DNA from: Seminavis robusta
Taxonomy: Eukaryota; Bacillariophyta; Bacillariophyceae; Naviculales; Naviculaceae
DNA length: 57,657 bases
Assembly: GCA_903772945.1 (NCBI GenBank)
Contig: CAICTM010000592.1
Coordinates: forward strand, 1-57,657
Direction: 5' to 3'
Part shown: positions 49,545-57,657 of the stretch, piece by piece
Position numbering within the stretch: the stretch's first letter is position 1
Layout: each line of letters opens with the position of its first letter
Notes under the pieces: generated by a model
Databases searched by the model: none
What the model saw: the letters and a program-made list of their open reading frames with translations, nothing else
What the model was told of the DNA's origin: nothing
Translations under genes and position numbers: made by a program

Positions 49545-49721
49545 TGGCAGCACGCAAATCCCACTTTGTGCCGTGTCCTACAGAGTAATTTGTTTCTCCG
49601 GCTTGGCTTGCTGCCAGCACAGTCATTGTCCAGTGGTGCTCTTGGTCTCTCAATCAAAGAGTTGCGCCTCATAAAGCTGTTTTAGGACAACAACCAAGGC
49701 TCTAACCCAATTCTTAATGGT
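49545..49721. other. Short spacer
   Basis: 177 bp between pseudogene end and the second stem-loop. The last 20-30 bases (TCTAACCC) weakly match the sequence before the first stem-loop. Confidence 0.4.
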
Positions 49722-49764
49722 GGACCGAGGTGGGAGTTTGCCATTATTACGTTCACTCCGGTCC
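49722..49764 (+). promoter_or_regulatory. Origin-like stem-loop, loop CATTATTAC
   Basis: Arm GGACCGAGGTG (49722-49732) pairs with CACTCCGGTCC (49754-49764): 11 positions with one A.C mismatch and one G.T pair. The 21-nt loop carries CATTATTAC at 49742-49750. The stem is stronger than that of the 44.4-kb copy. Confidence 0.7.
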
Positions 49765-50235
49765 ATCCGTCCATTTCATTAGGGATCGGGTTAGGTTTAA
49801 CCCCTCCCTCTTGGTTTTAACCCTAGCAGCCACCGCGGCGAGTGATCGTCCTCAATGGCGTCTCTCTCAGTCTTCCCCCCTAACTTTCCGGGTTAGAAAA
49901 CCCCCTAAATCCCCCTTCCTCCTTCCAGCCAACCCATCATCCTCATTTTTTTACAATCGATTTAAGTTATCGTCATGTGTATGCGTGTACTTCACCGGTA
50001 AGAACAAGACTTCACCGGTAAGCACAAGATCCAACAGCAACGCCTGTTGTCACCCCTTAAATACGAATCACAGTTGCCGATTTAGATGGTAAATAAAGTC
50101 CATCTCATCCATGTGCACTTAGGCGAGAGCACGTGCAACGACCTCCACCTCGGCCCCCCTCTTCACTCCGCGGAGGCCACGGAGTCCTCGGTGCCCTCAT
50201 AGGCGAAAAGTATGTTGATAATCTGGAAGAGTGAT
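49722..50235 (+). mobile_element. Internally deleted derivative of the Rep element, 0.5 kb
   Basis: Aligns with 44438-44740 and then directly with 47499-47730. Shared blocks: ATTATTACGTTCACTCCGG, TCCATTTCATTAGGGATCGG, CACCGCGGC, CTCAATGGCGTCTCTCTCAG, then CTTCACCGGTAA, CACAGTTGCCGATTTAGATG, GCGAGAGCACGTGCAACGAC and ATGTTGATAATCTGGAA. No coding capacity remains. It keeps the stem-loop and iterons, the parts a replication protein would need in cis, so it looks like a non-autonomous or satellite form. Same orientation as the full element, 5.28 kb downstream. Confidence 0.8.
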
Positions 50236-50904
50236 GGCTTGTGATGCACGAAAGTGCTCAAGAACAGCAATCAGAGCGGAACTCGGCAACGCGACGAGGA
50301 GGTTCCAGCGCGAAGAGGGACTGACACAAAAAGTCAATTAACGCTGAAACATGACCGAGCCCTCCGCATTCGCAAAAATCTCCCTTGGAGCTAAGATACA
50401 AAAGCTTTTTTCAGCCGGTGCTGTACAAGCAATGCCACTGAGAAACACTAGTAATGTAGTAATCATCATAGCACCAGTTACATGTATTATCAGGGGGTTA
50501 GAGTTTAGAGTAAGAAGGTTATCTATGGAAGCCAGCGAGAGCTTTGCATCTCCTATTTCTTTACCTGAGGAGATAGAACACTGTGGTTTCCTGGAAAAAC
50601 CATTTAATCTTATGTAAAAGGGAGACGTATTGTGTTCCTGGGGTGCTGCGATGTGGGACCTGGGACCTGGGGACTGGTGGGCTGAAATTTCAAACCCCCT
50701 TCACTCGAGGAACCGGTTGAAGCGACACTGCAGAGATCGGCATATGAGGATCCGATGTTACAGCAGGACTTGATCTCGCATTCCAGAAGAGTCCGGCATC
50801 AAAGATCCAAGGGATTCCCTCCGCTCCCTTTTGTCTCACAAATTACGAAGCCAAACTGCAAAAAGCAAAAATTCAACACCGCCAATCAACCTAATAAAAT
50901 CAAG
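50236..50904. other. Intergenic, 0.67 kb
   Basis: A plus-strand frame at 50351-50617 (88 codons, hydrophobic centre VVIIIAPVTCII) has no recognisable content; I leave it uncalled. The remainder should hold the promoter of the gene at 50905. Confidence 0.4.
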
Positions 50905-51282
50905 ATGCGAGGATCTAGATTCCAAGAGCTGTTGACTGTCAACAGCGCCTCTGTTGGAAGCAAAAAGTCCCGACGAACCTTCTACGACAGAGCCATTCCA
51001 GCCTCCCTGAACTTTGTAAAGGCAGCACCCAAGCCTACCGCCACTAGCAACAAGAGTAGATCTTCTAGCAACAAGGCAGGACCACGACAACGACAACAGC
51101 AACAACCAGAATCCAGACGCAGCAGTGACTTGGTAACCCATCAAGAAAAGAATGCTTACTCCCAACAGCACAGACGTGGCACTGCAGCTGGCGAAAGAAT
51201 GTCGGAAAGGACTGCGGCGGCACTCTCTGTGGACGAACTGGAAGCAGCCCTAGAAGACATCTTGGCAGATTATGAAGACTAA
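50905..51282 (+). CDS. Small basic protein, unknown
   Basis: The ATG at 50905 (MRGSRFQELLTVN) is chosen over an in-frame start at 50755 because the upstream segment looks untranslated and the ATG follows an AATCAAG context. 125 residues, very basic and Q/S/R-rich in the middle (KSRSSSNKAGPRQRQQQQPE), with an acidic amphipathic end (LSVDELEAALEDILADYED). Possibly a nuclear or RNA-associated protein from composition alone. No family recognised. Confidence 0.5.
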   Translation: MRGSRFQELLTVNSASVGSKKSRRTFYDRAIPASLNFVKAAPKPTATSNKSRSSSNKAGPRQRQQQQPESRRSSDLVTHQEKNAYSQQHRRGTAAGERMSERTAAALSVDELEAALEDILADYED

Positions 51283-53254
51283 GCAAAACCCAAAGCAAAA
51301 CGAGTCAAGCATACCAACAGAAGACTCTTCCAGTAGCCAGATTTCCAGCTTCACTATCGTAGGCTACTTGACTAGGACCACTATTATATAAAACACCAAA
51401 TTCGACTTCATCTGTTTCTTTTTCTCTGGCTAGAGGTACATGTTACAGCAGCTGTGCACACGAAAAGCAGCTCTCAGCTACACAGCAAGTGTAGGAACTT
51501 GGGAGCGGTTGGCAACGCATCCAGACCTCCATGCCTGCAACTGTCCCCCCACTCACACAGCCCATGTCCCTTCGCCCACAACTGCTGTTTGTCCAGCCGG
51601 AAGCCCATCCAACAAAGCTTTCCAGCGCTGCCCTCAAGCAATCCCGGTCTCTCTGTGGTAACGACTGAGCGACTCGTAGCGTTGGTTAGCTAGCTACCCG
51701 GTTTTCTGGCTCTACATTGCTCTTCTTGTTCAGGTTTGGCGGCGCTGGGTGGTTTGCCTTCAGCCTGCCTCGTGAAAGAGACTCGGAGGGTACGGCTCCC
51801 TGCTGTGCGGACATACAATGCAAAGAGCTGGTGGCTGGCTGTGTCGTCTGCACGGAAAATAGAATCCAAAGATGCTGCTGGACTGCGACCGGAGGGGAAG
51901 TGATGCCGGTTAGGTTAGGTTAGGTGGCCTGCCAACCCAACTGCACCAAAACCTGGCTCTGTAGGATCCCTTCGTCCAGCTCCAGTACCTGGCTCTCCGG
52001 ACCAGGACCAGGAGGCATTCCACACATCATGTCATGGTTGGAGAGTGGTTTGACTACTGTGGAATATGGTAGGTTTTTGATCAATGGAATGATTGCTTGA
52101 TTCCTAGCTAGCTATTAATAGTGACTTGCATCTAATGCACAATCCCAGGTTCCAAGGAGAGGGTGACTTGGACATCCATGCCTGTGCTACTAGTACTATT
52201 TGCCATGATTACAGCTGCGTAGAAACTGCTGCTATTCATTCATTTGGGCAATGGCACTATTGAATAATACTCTTGATCAATCAATTAATTCTCATGCCAA
52301 GATTGCACTCAGGATAGAGCAATGCAGTTTCGTTTTTTGGTGGATATCTCATCTTGCATACCGTACAGCCACCAGTGACCAGTGACAAGACTTGGTGCTG
52401 TGGCATTGTACTCTCCAGTGTTTCCAACATTACCTTGAGTACTGTATCATGAATGACATGGTTAGCTTCGACACTGCAGCAGTTGGTTTGTTGGGCGACT
52501 TTCACGGCCACATACATGCTGGCTCGTGATGGAGTCGATTCACTGATTTGCATCATGACAGACAGCAATGCCATCATGACACGACAGCAATGCCACGGGA
52601 CAGGACACAGGAGAGTGGCATGTGCGTGATGATGAATGCACCCATGCTCTTCCAAACTAGACTAGCAGGGCTGCCCCAGTGCCCTCCACCAAGTGTGTTG
52701 TTTTTCCCAACCTGTCTGACTGACAAGGAGACACACCACACCGGCTATGCTATGCAAGGGTATCACTGAGGATGCCACAAAGGCTGCACTGCATGTGCCC
52801 GCCCCCTTGGAGAAGTAAGTAAGCCAATTGTGTTTGTTTCTGATGTTACTGCCGCTCTTTTTAAAAATTTAATGATGTCGATCAAGCTGCCAGAAGTGGG
52901 GCCCAATAGGTCAATAGGATGGCAAGCAAACAAGCAAGCATACTTACTTTCCGTACCGTCCTCACTGATAATATTTACTAGTAATAAAAAGTCTCACACA
53001 ACAACAATGCTAAAATAAATAATAGAAACAGAGAACAAATGATCCTGCTGGGAAGAAAAGAATCGAATGATCAATCGAATCGTATCAATCCAATGACGTT
53101 ACGTTATTAGCTTGGTGAAGAACGAGATCCAACGACAGTTGGTTTGTGAAAAGTGTCAGCTTCCCCTTGATGTGGTGAAGAAGAAGAAAAGACGATGGCA
53201 GACGACGAAAGAAATACAGTTGATTTTGTGAAGAACACGAGCTCGGCAAACGAA
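51283..53254. other. Intergenic, 2.0 kb
   Basis: No convincing gene. Contains TAGCTAGCTA near 51688 and 52106, GTTAGGTTAGGTTAGG near 51909 (three short tandem units), and the dispersed repeat copy at 52575-52860. The segment 53040-53250 is GAAGAACGAGATCC/GTGAAGAAG-rich. Confidence 0.5.
52575..52860 (+). repeat. Dispersed repeat, copy 2 (copy 1 at 39961-40255)
   Basis: Direct, diverged copy of 39961-40255 with shared blocks including CCCAACCTGTCTG, CTGACAAG, GAGGATGCCAC and GCCAATTGTGTTT. Non-coding. It lies just left of the palindrome-array transposon. Confidence 0.65.
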
Positions 53255-53299
53255 GGGTAGCGTGATTTGTCCCTCACAAATATTCACTTAGGCTAAGTG
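53255..53299 (+). repeat. Left terminal inverted repeat
   Basis: 45 bp beginning GGGTAGCGTGATTTGTCCCT and ending in the first CACTTAGGCTAAGTG palindrome. One mismatch (A versus T at position 28) to the right TIR. Confidence 0.9.
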
Positions 53300-53467
53300 A
53301 TTGAATTTTCACTTAGGCTAAGTGATTCAATTTGATTTACTTAGGCTAAGTGAACCACTTAGCCTAAGTGAAATTCAGTCTTATTTGATTTACCAGGTAC
53401 TCAGTCACATTTGATTCACTTAGCCTAAGTGAATCACTTAGCCTAAGTGATTCACTTAGCCTAAGTG
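53285..53467. repeat. Left palindrome array, seven units
   Basis: CACTTAGGCTAAGTG or its complement-centred form CACTTAGCCTAAGTG at 53285, 53310, 53339 (one mismatch), 53356, 53417, 53435 and 53453. The last three are at an 18-bp period. The single central base (G or C) gives each palindrome an orientation: G-centred towards the end, C-centred further inside. Confidence 0.9.
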
Positions 53468-53595
53468 ATGCTTTTCGTGGCAGCTTCTCTCAGCTCATAA
53501 TCTGTCAGATTTCATTTTTTCAAAGGCACAGGGAAAACTCTGGCTATGAGATATGTCAATATAAAAACTGTTAAGGATGGAAACAAATCACGACC

Positions 53596-53907
53596 ATGAG
53601 CTTCCACTCTTACAAGGACAGGCCAATTGTGCATCCAACAATACCAACGCTACCATTCTACAATTCTTTGAAACAAGCAATGGAGACTGTCCCAGATGAA
53701 CTTCCAACTATCATTCAACAAAGATTTGATTTGATAATCCTTGGTGATGACAAAGAATTGCGGTACTCTGATGAATTGGATGGTTTGACTGATCTTCCCA
53801 CACTGGAGCAAGAAACCAGACATTACAACACGGTATATGATTCTCAATTTTCTTTTTGCTGCGTCGTGATTGCTTGGTGGAATTTGAAACAGCGGCAATA
53901 CCAGTAG
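53596..53907 (+). CDS. Small ORF inside the transposon, opposite strand
   Basis: ATG 53596 follows ATCACGACC. Residues 1-80 are protein-like and acidic (MSFHSYKDRPIVHPTIPTLP, PTIIQQRFDLIILGDDKELR, LTDLPTLEQETRHYNT). After HYNT the sequence GGTATATGATTCTC could be a splice donor and the rest looks like intron. It overlaps the 3' part of the minus-strand frame. Which is real in the overlap cannot be told by eye; the two may be convergent genes with overlapping ends. Confidence 0.35.
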   Translation: MSFHSYKDRPIVHPTIPTLPFYNSLKQAMETVPDELPTIIQQRFDLIILGDDKELRYSDELDGLTDLPTLEQETRHYNTVYDSQFSFCCVVIAWWNLKQRQYQ

Positions 53908-54394
53908 ACACGTCTTTGTGGTATCTAAAATGAGCACATACAAATTTGATGTTGTGACGTTTTTTCTCATACCCTTTCATCACTATAAGGAATCCTTGCT
54001 CACGACATGCTTTGACAAAATGTGGGCCAAGCATAGTTTCGCGCAATATGCTTGAGTTCTGGTTGAATTCTTTGGGCAGCCAATAGACTGTGCTGTCGTC
54101 TGGTTTTTTTGGATTATTCACACCATAGCCAAGGGTGGAAGCCAGATTAATAGTATGAGTGGTGTCATCCTCCAGGGAAGTTGCAACCTGAATTCGAATC
54201 TCTGTTGTAACCCAATTAAACTCTTTCTTGTGAAGCTCTTTGAGCAGTTCACATGAAGCTGAAAGTGGGGGCATGATGGGTGATAGTTGTGTCTCTCCTT
54301 GTGGCTGTGTGTGTGCTTGTTGCAGGGACTTGTTGTGTTGTGCTGTTGAGGAGACTTGAGACTTGTGCTGTTGAGGAGCCTCGGAGAGCATCAC
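53711..54394 (-). CDS. Transposon-borne protein with possible FAR1/WRKY-GCM1-like zinc motif
   Basis: 227 codons from ATG 54394, or 226 from the next Met. The N-terminus is Q/S/T-rich. From about residue 55 the sequence is protein-like (KEFNWVTTEIRIQVATSLED, INLASTLGYGVN, VYWLPKEFNQNSS). Then GPHFVKACREQGFLIVMKGY, KKRHNIKFVCAHFRYHKD, a basic KQSRRSKKK, and IPCCNVWF. The spacing F-V-C...basic run...C-x-V-x-F resembles the zinc-binding DNA-recognition domain of FAR1 and Mutator-type transposases, but I cannot confirm the His pair. A DNA-binding accessory protein for the palindrome arrays is plausible. The last about 40 residues overlap the plus-strand frame and may not be translated. Confidence 0.55.
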   Translation of the reverse strand: MMLSEAPQQHKSQVSSTAQHNKSLQQAHTQPQGETQLSPIMPPLSASCELLKELHKKEFNWVTTEIRIQVATSLEDDTTHTINLASTLGYGVNNPKKPDDSTVYWLPKEFNQNSSILRETMLGPHFVKACREQGFLIVMKGYEKKRHNIKFVCAHFRYHKDVSTGIAAVSNSTKQSRRSKKKIENHIPCCNVWFLAPVWEDQSNHPIHQSTAILCHHQGLSNQIFVE

Positions 54395-54595
54395 TTAGCC
54401 TAAGTGAAACACTTAGCCTAAGTGAGTTGATTAGTATGGCTTAGCCTAAGTGTTTCGCTTGGCCTAAGTGAGTTGCTTAGTATGGCTTAGCCTAAGTGTA
54501 TTGCTTAGCCTAAGTGTTTCGCTTAGCCTAAGTGTATTGCTTAGGCTAAGTGTTTTACTTAGCCTAAGTGGATTTTCGAGCACTTAGCCTAAGTG
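54392..54595. repeat. Right palindrome array, about ten units
   Basis: Units at 54392, 54410, about 54439, 54457, 54484, 54502, 54520, 54538, 54556 and 54581. Several have one or two changes in the outer bases (GCTTAGCC, GCTTGGCC). Most are C-centred on the plus strand. Spacing is 18 bp or about 27-29 bp. Confidence 0.85.
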
Positions 54596-54625
54596 AAAAT
54601 TTGTGAGGGACAAATCACGCTACCC
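54581..54625 (-). repeat. Right terminal inverted repeat
   Basis: Reverse complement of the left TIR with a single mismatch. It ends ...CACGCTACCC at 54625, followed by AAGTTACAG. Confidence 0.9.
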
Positions 54626-55164
54626 AAGTTACAGTACTGCATGGGAGCGGTCATTTTTGAGATCCGTTGCGTAGAAACTGTACTGAAAATCCTGTTTACC
54701 ATTTCTTTACTGCCCTAATTCCGATTTGTCTAAGTATCTTTTTTCCATGCCTGTAGTTCACAGATTGTTAAGTAATTTGATGGAATTGACATTTTTTGAT
54801 CGTGGCTCATATGCCCCTCCCGCAAGCTGGAGCATTCGAAAAGATCCTTATGCCCTGATGCAATCGAACAGCTTGAGCTCTCTCTCTTTTTTCGGCAACG
54901 TGTCCTTTGGGCTGCACCATGGCGGCCTTCGGCTGTCCTTGACGGCAACCTTTGGCGAGGAACAAGAAACAAGAGGTCCCATGGGATGATTCCTATCTCT
55001 AGCTAGAAACGCAAGGATATCGTTTGATGGCTTCTTAATTAATGATAAGTTTAGCTAAGCGTTGTAAAAAGTCTCTAAAAATTGACTGCATTCTTCCTTT
55101 TTTTCCACAGAATGCATGATCTCTTGATTTTTATAGGAACATCATCATCATTCGTTTGTTTTGT
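54626..55164. other. Intergenic, 0.54 kb
   Basis: No gene. TCTCTAGCTAGAAA near 55001 is another copy of the host palindromic word. Confidence 0.5.
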
Positions 55165-55881
55165 TTATTGCTGTTCACTTCGTCCCGGCCGCCTGGCCAA
55201 TTGTGTCGTCAAACTGCCCCGCGAGCGACGCTTTTCTCGCAATGCCACGGCGGCGGTTGCCAATCCATTAGTGCTGGATTTGCGCAAACTGGCACGTCGC
55301 GAAGCACTCCCACTACTGGCGGCACCGACACCTCGAACATATCCCGATCCCGAGCGCGCTGGCAATTTGCGTCCCACGCGGCCAGTGCCTGTGGGTGTAG
55401 CTGGTGCATTCTCTCCCAAATGATTGCTAAAGGAATCTTCGTGATGACTGCTGCTGAAATCTTGACTGCTGCCCTGGCATGCTGTGCCACTACTGCCCGC
55501 ACTGTTGAAACTGCTGTTGTTGAACGAGTCCGACATGGCGCGCAATGCCATGGAACCACCGCGAGATCCCGATGACACAGACGTTGTGCGCGTCACACAA
55601 CTGCGATCTTGTTGACACGAACTCATGAGTTCTTCCAAATCCATCTCCACATCATCATCTTCTTCTTCTTCGGTTTGCTCGACGGCTGAAGACTCGGCCG
55701 AAGCGGCGGCTGCGCCACACGTGGACGCCGTGGAGTCAATTTCGGCGGCATTCTTCTTCTTGCCGCGTCGACGAGTTTGCAGCATGACGGGATCTTCCAT
55801 GCCCAAATCAGATACTTGACGTCGGATGATTGTAGGAGGACTGTCGCCGTCCAAAGAGGTTCGTACTTCGTGTTCACACAT
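55165..55881 (-). CDS. Ser/Gly-rich unknown protein
   Basis: Single frame of 238 residues from ATG 55881 (MCEHEVRTSLDGD). Short basic cluster RRRGKKK (about 37-43), an acidic stretch TEEEEDDDVEMDLEELMSS (about 70-88), then Ser/Gly/Asn-rich sequence and a basic Ser/Arg end with SSGSASRRASLRKSS, typical of phosphorylation sites. No domain, membrane helix or signal peptide. Probably nuclear and disordered; function unknown. Confidence 0.65.
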   Translation of the reverse strand: MCEHEVRTSLDGDSPPTIIRRQVSDLGMEDPVMLQTRRRGKKKNAAEIDSTASTCGAAAASAESSAVEQTEEEEDDDVEMDLEELMSSCQQDRSCVTRTTSVSSGSRGGSMALRAMSDSFNNSSFNSAGSSGTACQGSSQDFSSSHHEDSFSNHLGENAPATPTGTGRVGRKLPARSGSGYVRGVGAASSGSASRRASLRKSSTNGLATAAVALREKRRSRGSLTTQLARRPGRSEQQ

Positions 55882-56988
55882 GGTTGCTTTGTTTGGTTAG
55901 TTTATAACTTCAGCTTTGTGGCTGTTGGTTTGTTTGTTCTGGTTTTGAAGGGCGGTTGCGAAAATTGTGGGCTACCTTCGTCGCCCTTCCAACCAGAGTT
56001 CGTTGCCGAGCACCACCGGTCAAAAACAAATGTGAGAGCTCGGGCAGAGGTGAACATACCTATTACACTAATTACACAGTATTAAATACTGTGAAGCATT
56101 GTGATGACTGCTTGCACTGCAGCCCTTAAACCGTCCTGTGTCTTACGTTAAATCAATTGGATGACTTGATAAAGAGACTTAAACCCCTCGCACATTTAAC
56201 AGAAGAAGGGTTAAATACCTTTGTAATTAAGGCATCCAGATGCTTTGGATTGCCCATCCCAGCGGCCATATTCTTTCGAATTGCAACTCACTCACACAGA
56301 CTTGTTGCCAGTAAGGAAGTATTTAACCCATGGTCATCCAGGATTCGATGGTGTCGCAAGTTCAATCATGGATCTTGACAGTCTTGACAGTCTCCGTTGG
56401 AGTTCCTTTCGTTCAATCGCGGTTGCGCCCAGAGCACGGTAACGGTTACCTTGAGTGAGTCCTTCCTCTCACAAGAGCGGCCCCGCTGCACTTCGTTTAG
56501 TTAGAGCGGATCCAAAAAAATTACAAAAATCTCCATTCCCACTTCGCCATCACCCGTGTCATTGCTCCACTTGCTCAATCTTGCTGCATGCGACGTCGGA
56601 GTTGAAACTGGTTTCTTGCAAGCAAGTGCTGTGGGAATGGAGCTGCTGGAGCGTGGGAGACGAACTGAACCGGTACCGTACAACAACCGACTTAACTAGA
56701 TTGTTACTGTAAGGGCGAAAGCGGTAGAAGGCAGTAATGTGATTGGCTAATCGACCTATGACATCAGCAAATACATCATCAATATTTAACGTACCAATTA
56801 TAAATATTTACAGGGCAAGTGAGCTATCAAGTATGTATTTTCTTGTTTCGCGAAAACCGAAAGAAGGATTCCGACGCGATGGACGCGATCGGCAATCGAC
56901 AATGACATGCTGCCGCTCGCCCTCAACTCGACAGTCATTATCTCCACCAAAACAAAGAAGAAGCAGCAGCAAAGAAGAAGCAGCAGCA
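55882..56988. other. Divergent intergenic region, 1.1 kb
   Basis: Lies between the start of the 55881 gene and the start of the partial gene at 56989. Contains an AGTATTAAATACT palindrome near 56080 and AATATTTA words near 56780-56810. No gene or repeat recognised. Confidence 0.5.
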
Positions 56989-57657
56989 ATGAATCCACCA
57001 CCACCAACAACAACAACAGCAGCAGCTACCACTCACAATGGAGGAATGGGCTGCCAAAGTCAACAGAGAAACTCGCAACAGAAGAGAGCATATCAACTCG
57101 CCTCCAACAACAACAGATCCAAGAGAGCCAGAGAAGAAGGACCACAAACAACACTGGGAGGAGAGGTAGCAGAAGTCTTTGATCCACTCAAGAACTGTGT
57201 CATCTGTAAGGCCAGACATCTTGGTCTCAGAGTCCCCAAGAGATCACACTCTGTCTTCTGTATTAAGAATACAATAACAAAAGGACAAGGACCGTTGAAT
57301 GCGCTGACCATGGAGACAATCAAAGAAACCAGAAGACTCACCAGACAATTCAGTGCTCCTCTACCACTGAATGAGAGAGGAAGCTGGAGGCATTCCACAA
57401 GAGAAAATGGAGAAGCTTTCTTTGCTGCTAGAACCAACACAGCCCAACCAAAGCAGAGCCGGCAACAGCAACAAAAGGCAGCAATGGCCACTCCAGTAGC
57501 TCTCTGTCGAAAGGTAACCACTCTTGTAAAGGATTCTGCCTTTGTGGAACAGCACAAGACCAAAGGAGCACCACTGGCAATGCTAGCAATGGCAGAAGCA
57601 GTGTCAGAGTCCATTATCAGGCCAAGAAATCCACAACTGTTCAGCCACCATTTTGAA
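56989..57657 (+). CDS. Protein with possible C2HC-type zinc motif, 3' end cut by window
   Basis: Open frame from ATG 56989 (MNPPPPTTTTAAATTHNGGM) to the right edge, 223 codons, no stop. The N-terminus is Q/N/T-rich with a basic cluster (NRSKRAREE). Residues about 69-91 show NCVICKARHLGLRVPKRSHS then VFC, a CxxC...H...H...C pattern that could bind zinc, as in proteins associated with large repetitive families. Downstream is helical and basic (LTMETIKETRRLTRQF, AMATPVALCRKVTTLVKDSA). I suspect a transposable-element or DNA-binding protein but cannot name it. The remainder lies outside the window. Confidence 0.65.
   Translation, partial: MNPPPPTTTTAAATTHNGGMGCQSQQRNSQQKRAYQLASNNNRSKRAREEGPQTTLGGEVAEVFDPLKNCVICKARHLGLRVPKRSHSVFCIKNTITKGQGPLNALTMETIKETRRLTRQFSAPLPLNERGSWRHSTRENGEAFFAARTNTAQPKQSRQQQQKAAMATPVALCRKVTTLVKDSAFVEQHKTKGAPLAMLAMAEAVSESIIRPRNPQLFSHHFE

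Larger units (their letters stand above)
53255..54625. mobile_element. 1,371-bp DNA transposon with 45-bp TIRs and subterminal palindrome arrays
   Basis: TIRs at 53255-53299 and 54581-54625 match at 44 of 45 positions, starting GGGTAGCGTGATTTGTCCCT. Just inside are arrays of CACTTAG(G/C)CTAAGTG: seven copies on the left (to 53467) and about ten on the right (from 54392). Flanking bases are AA on both sides, a possible 2-bp target duplication. Near-identical TIRs suggest a recent insertion. The interior (about 900 bp) carries a minus-strand frame of 227 residues and an overlapping plus-strand frame. No DDE transposase was recognised, so it is probably non-autonomous or of an unfamiliar type. 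Confidence 0.85.

Noticed and set aside
44420..50240. Helitron as the explanation for the Rep element
   Set aside because: The protein has SF3-helicase and three-motif CRESS Rep features and not the large RepHel of Helitrons; no TC...CTRR ends with a 3' hairpin were seen.
53285..54595. CRISPR or satellite reading of the CACTTAGGCTAAGTG arrays
   Set aside because: The arrays are mirror-placed just inside near-identical terminal inverted repeats, so they belong to a transposon.

Overview
The window looks like nuclear DNA of a raphid pennate diatom, most like Seminavis or a close relative. This is judged from gene families and style, not from a database match. It carries spliced genes with short GT-AG introns (75 to 114 bp), four type II membrane leucine-rich-repeat (LRR) proteins of a diatom-typical family, long low-complexity Q/N/S/D tracts, and intergenic DNA sprinkled with the palindromic word GCTAGC/CTAGCTAG.

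Left part (1-39.7 kb), mostly host genes: a 5'-partial cyclooxygenase-like heme peroxidase leaving the left edge (1-622, minus); an LRR receptor-like gene broken by a 4-bp duplication (2980-6388, minus) whose intact paralogue lies at 36312-39665; a 19-bp minisatellite (7.2-7.6 kb); a spliced class-3/DAG-type lipase (8714-10706, plus) converging on a spliced bacterial-type adenine deaminase with a mitochondrial-like presequence (10902-12832, minus); a diatom ankyrin/LRR-like protein (13849-15369); a large protein with three UIM-like motifs and a possible papain-like domain (15916-18732); a short LRR protein with a MITE just upstream (20006-21474); an SDR/NmrA-like protein (21661-22587); a PX-BAR sorting nexin (22783-26025) head to head with a five-exon LRR gene (26526-29191); an unknown protein (29608-30699); and a 1.5-kilo-residue disordered SR-rich protein (31397-35878).

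Right part (40-55 kb), accessory and mobile: a Crinkler/RHS-type P-loop NTPase with a C-terminal PD-(D/E)XK-like nuclease (40470-43163); a 462-bp hAT-like MITE built of 30-bp-spaced perfect palindromes (43526-43987); a 3.3-kb element with a decayed CRESS-DNA-virus-type Rep, a stem-loop bearing TATTATTAC and tandem iteron-like repeats (44438-47730); a broken Crinkler-like gene (48028-49544); a 0.5-kb internally deleted relative of the Rep element that keeps the stem-loop and iterons (49722-50235); and a 1,371-bp DNA transposon with 45-bp terminal inverted repeats (TIRs) and arrays of a 15-bp palindrome at both ends (53255-54625). The strongest candidate for something undescribed is the Rep element with its deletion derivative. 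The palindrome-array transposon comes second.

The right edge holds a Ser-rich unknown protein (55165-55881, minus) and a 3'-partial gene with a possible CxxC...H...C zinc-binding motif (56989-57657, plus). No rRNA, tRNA or CRISPR array was seen.
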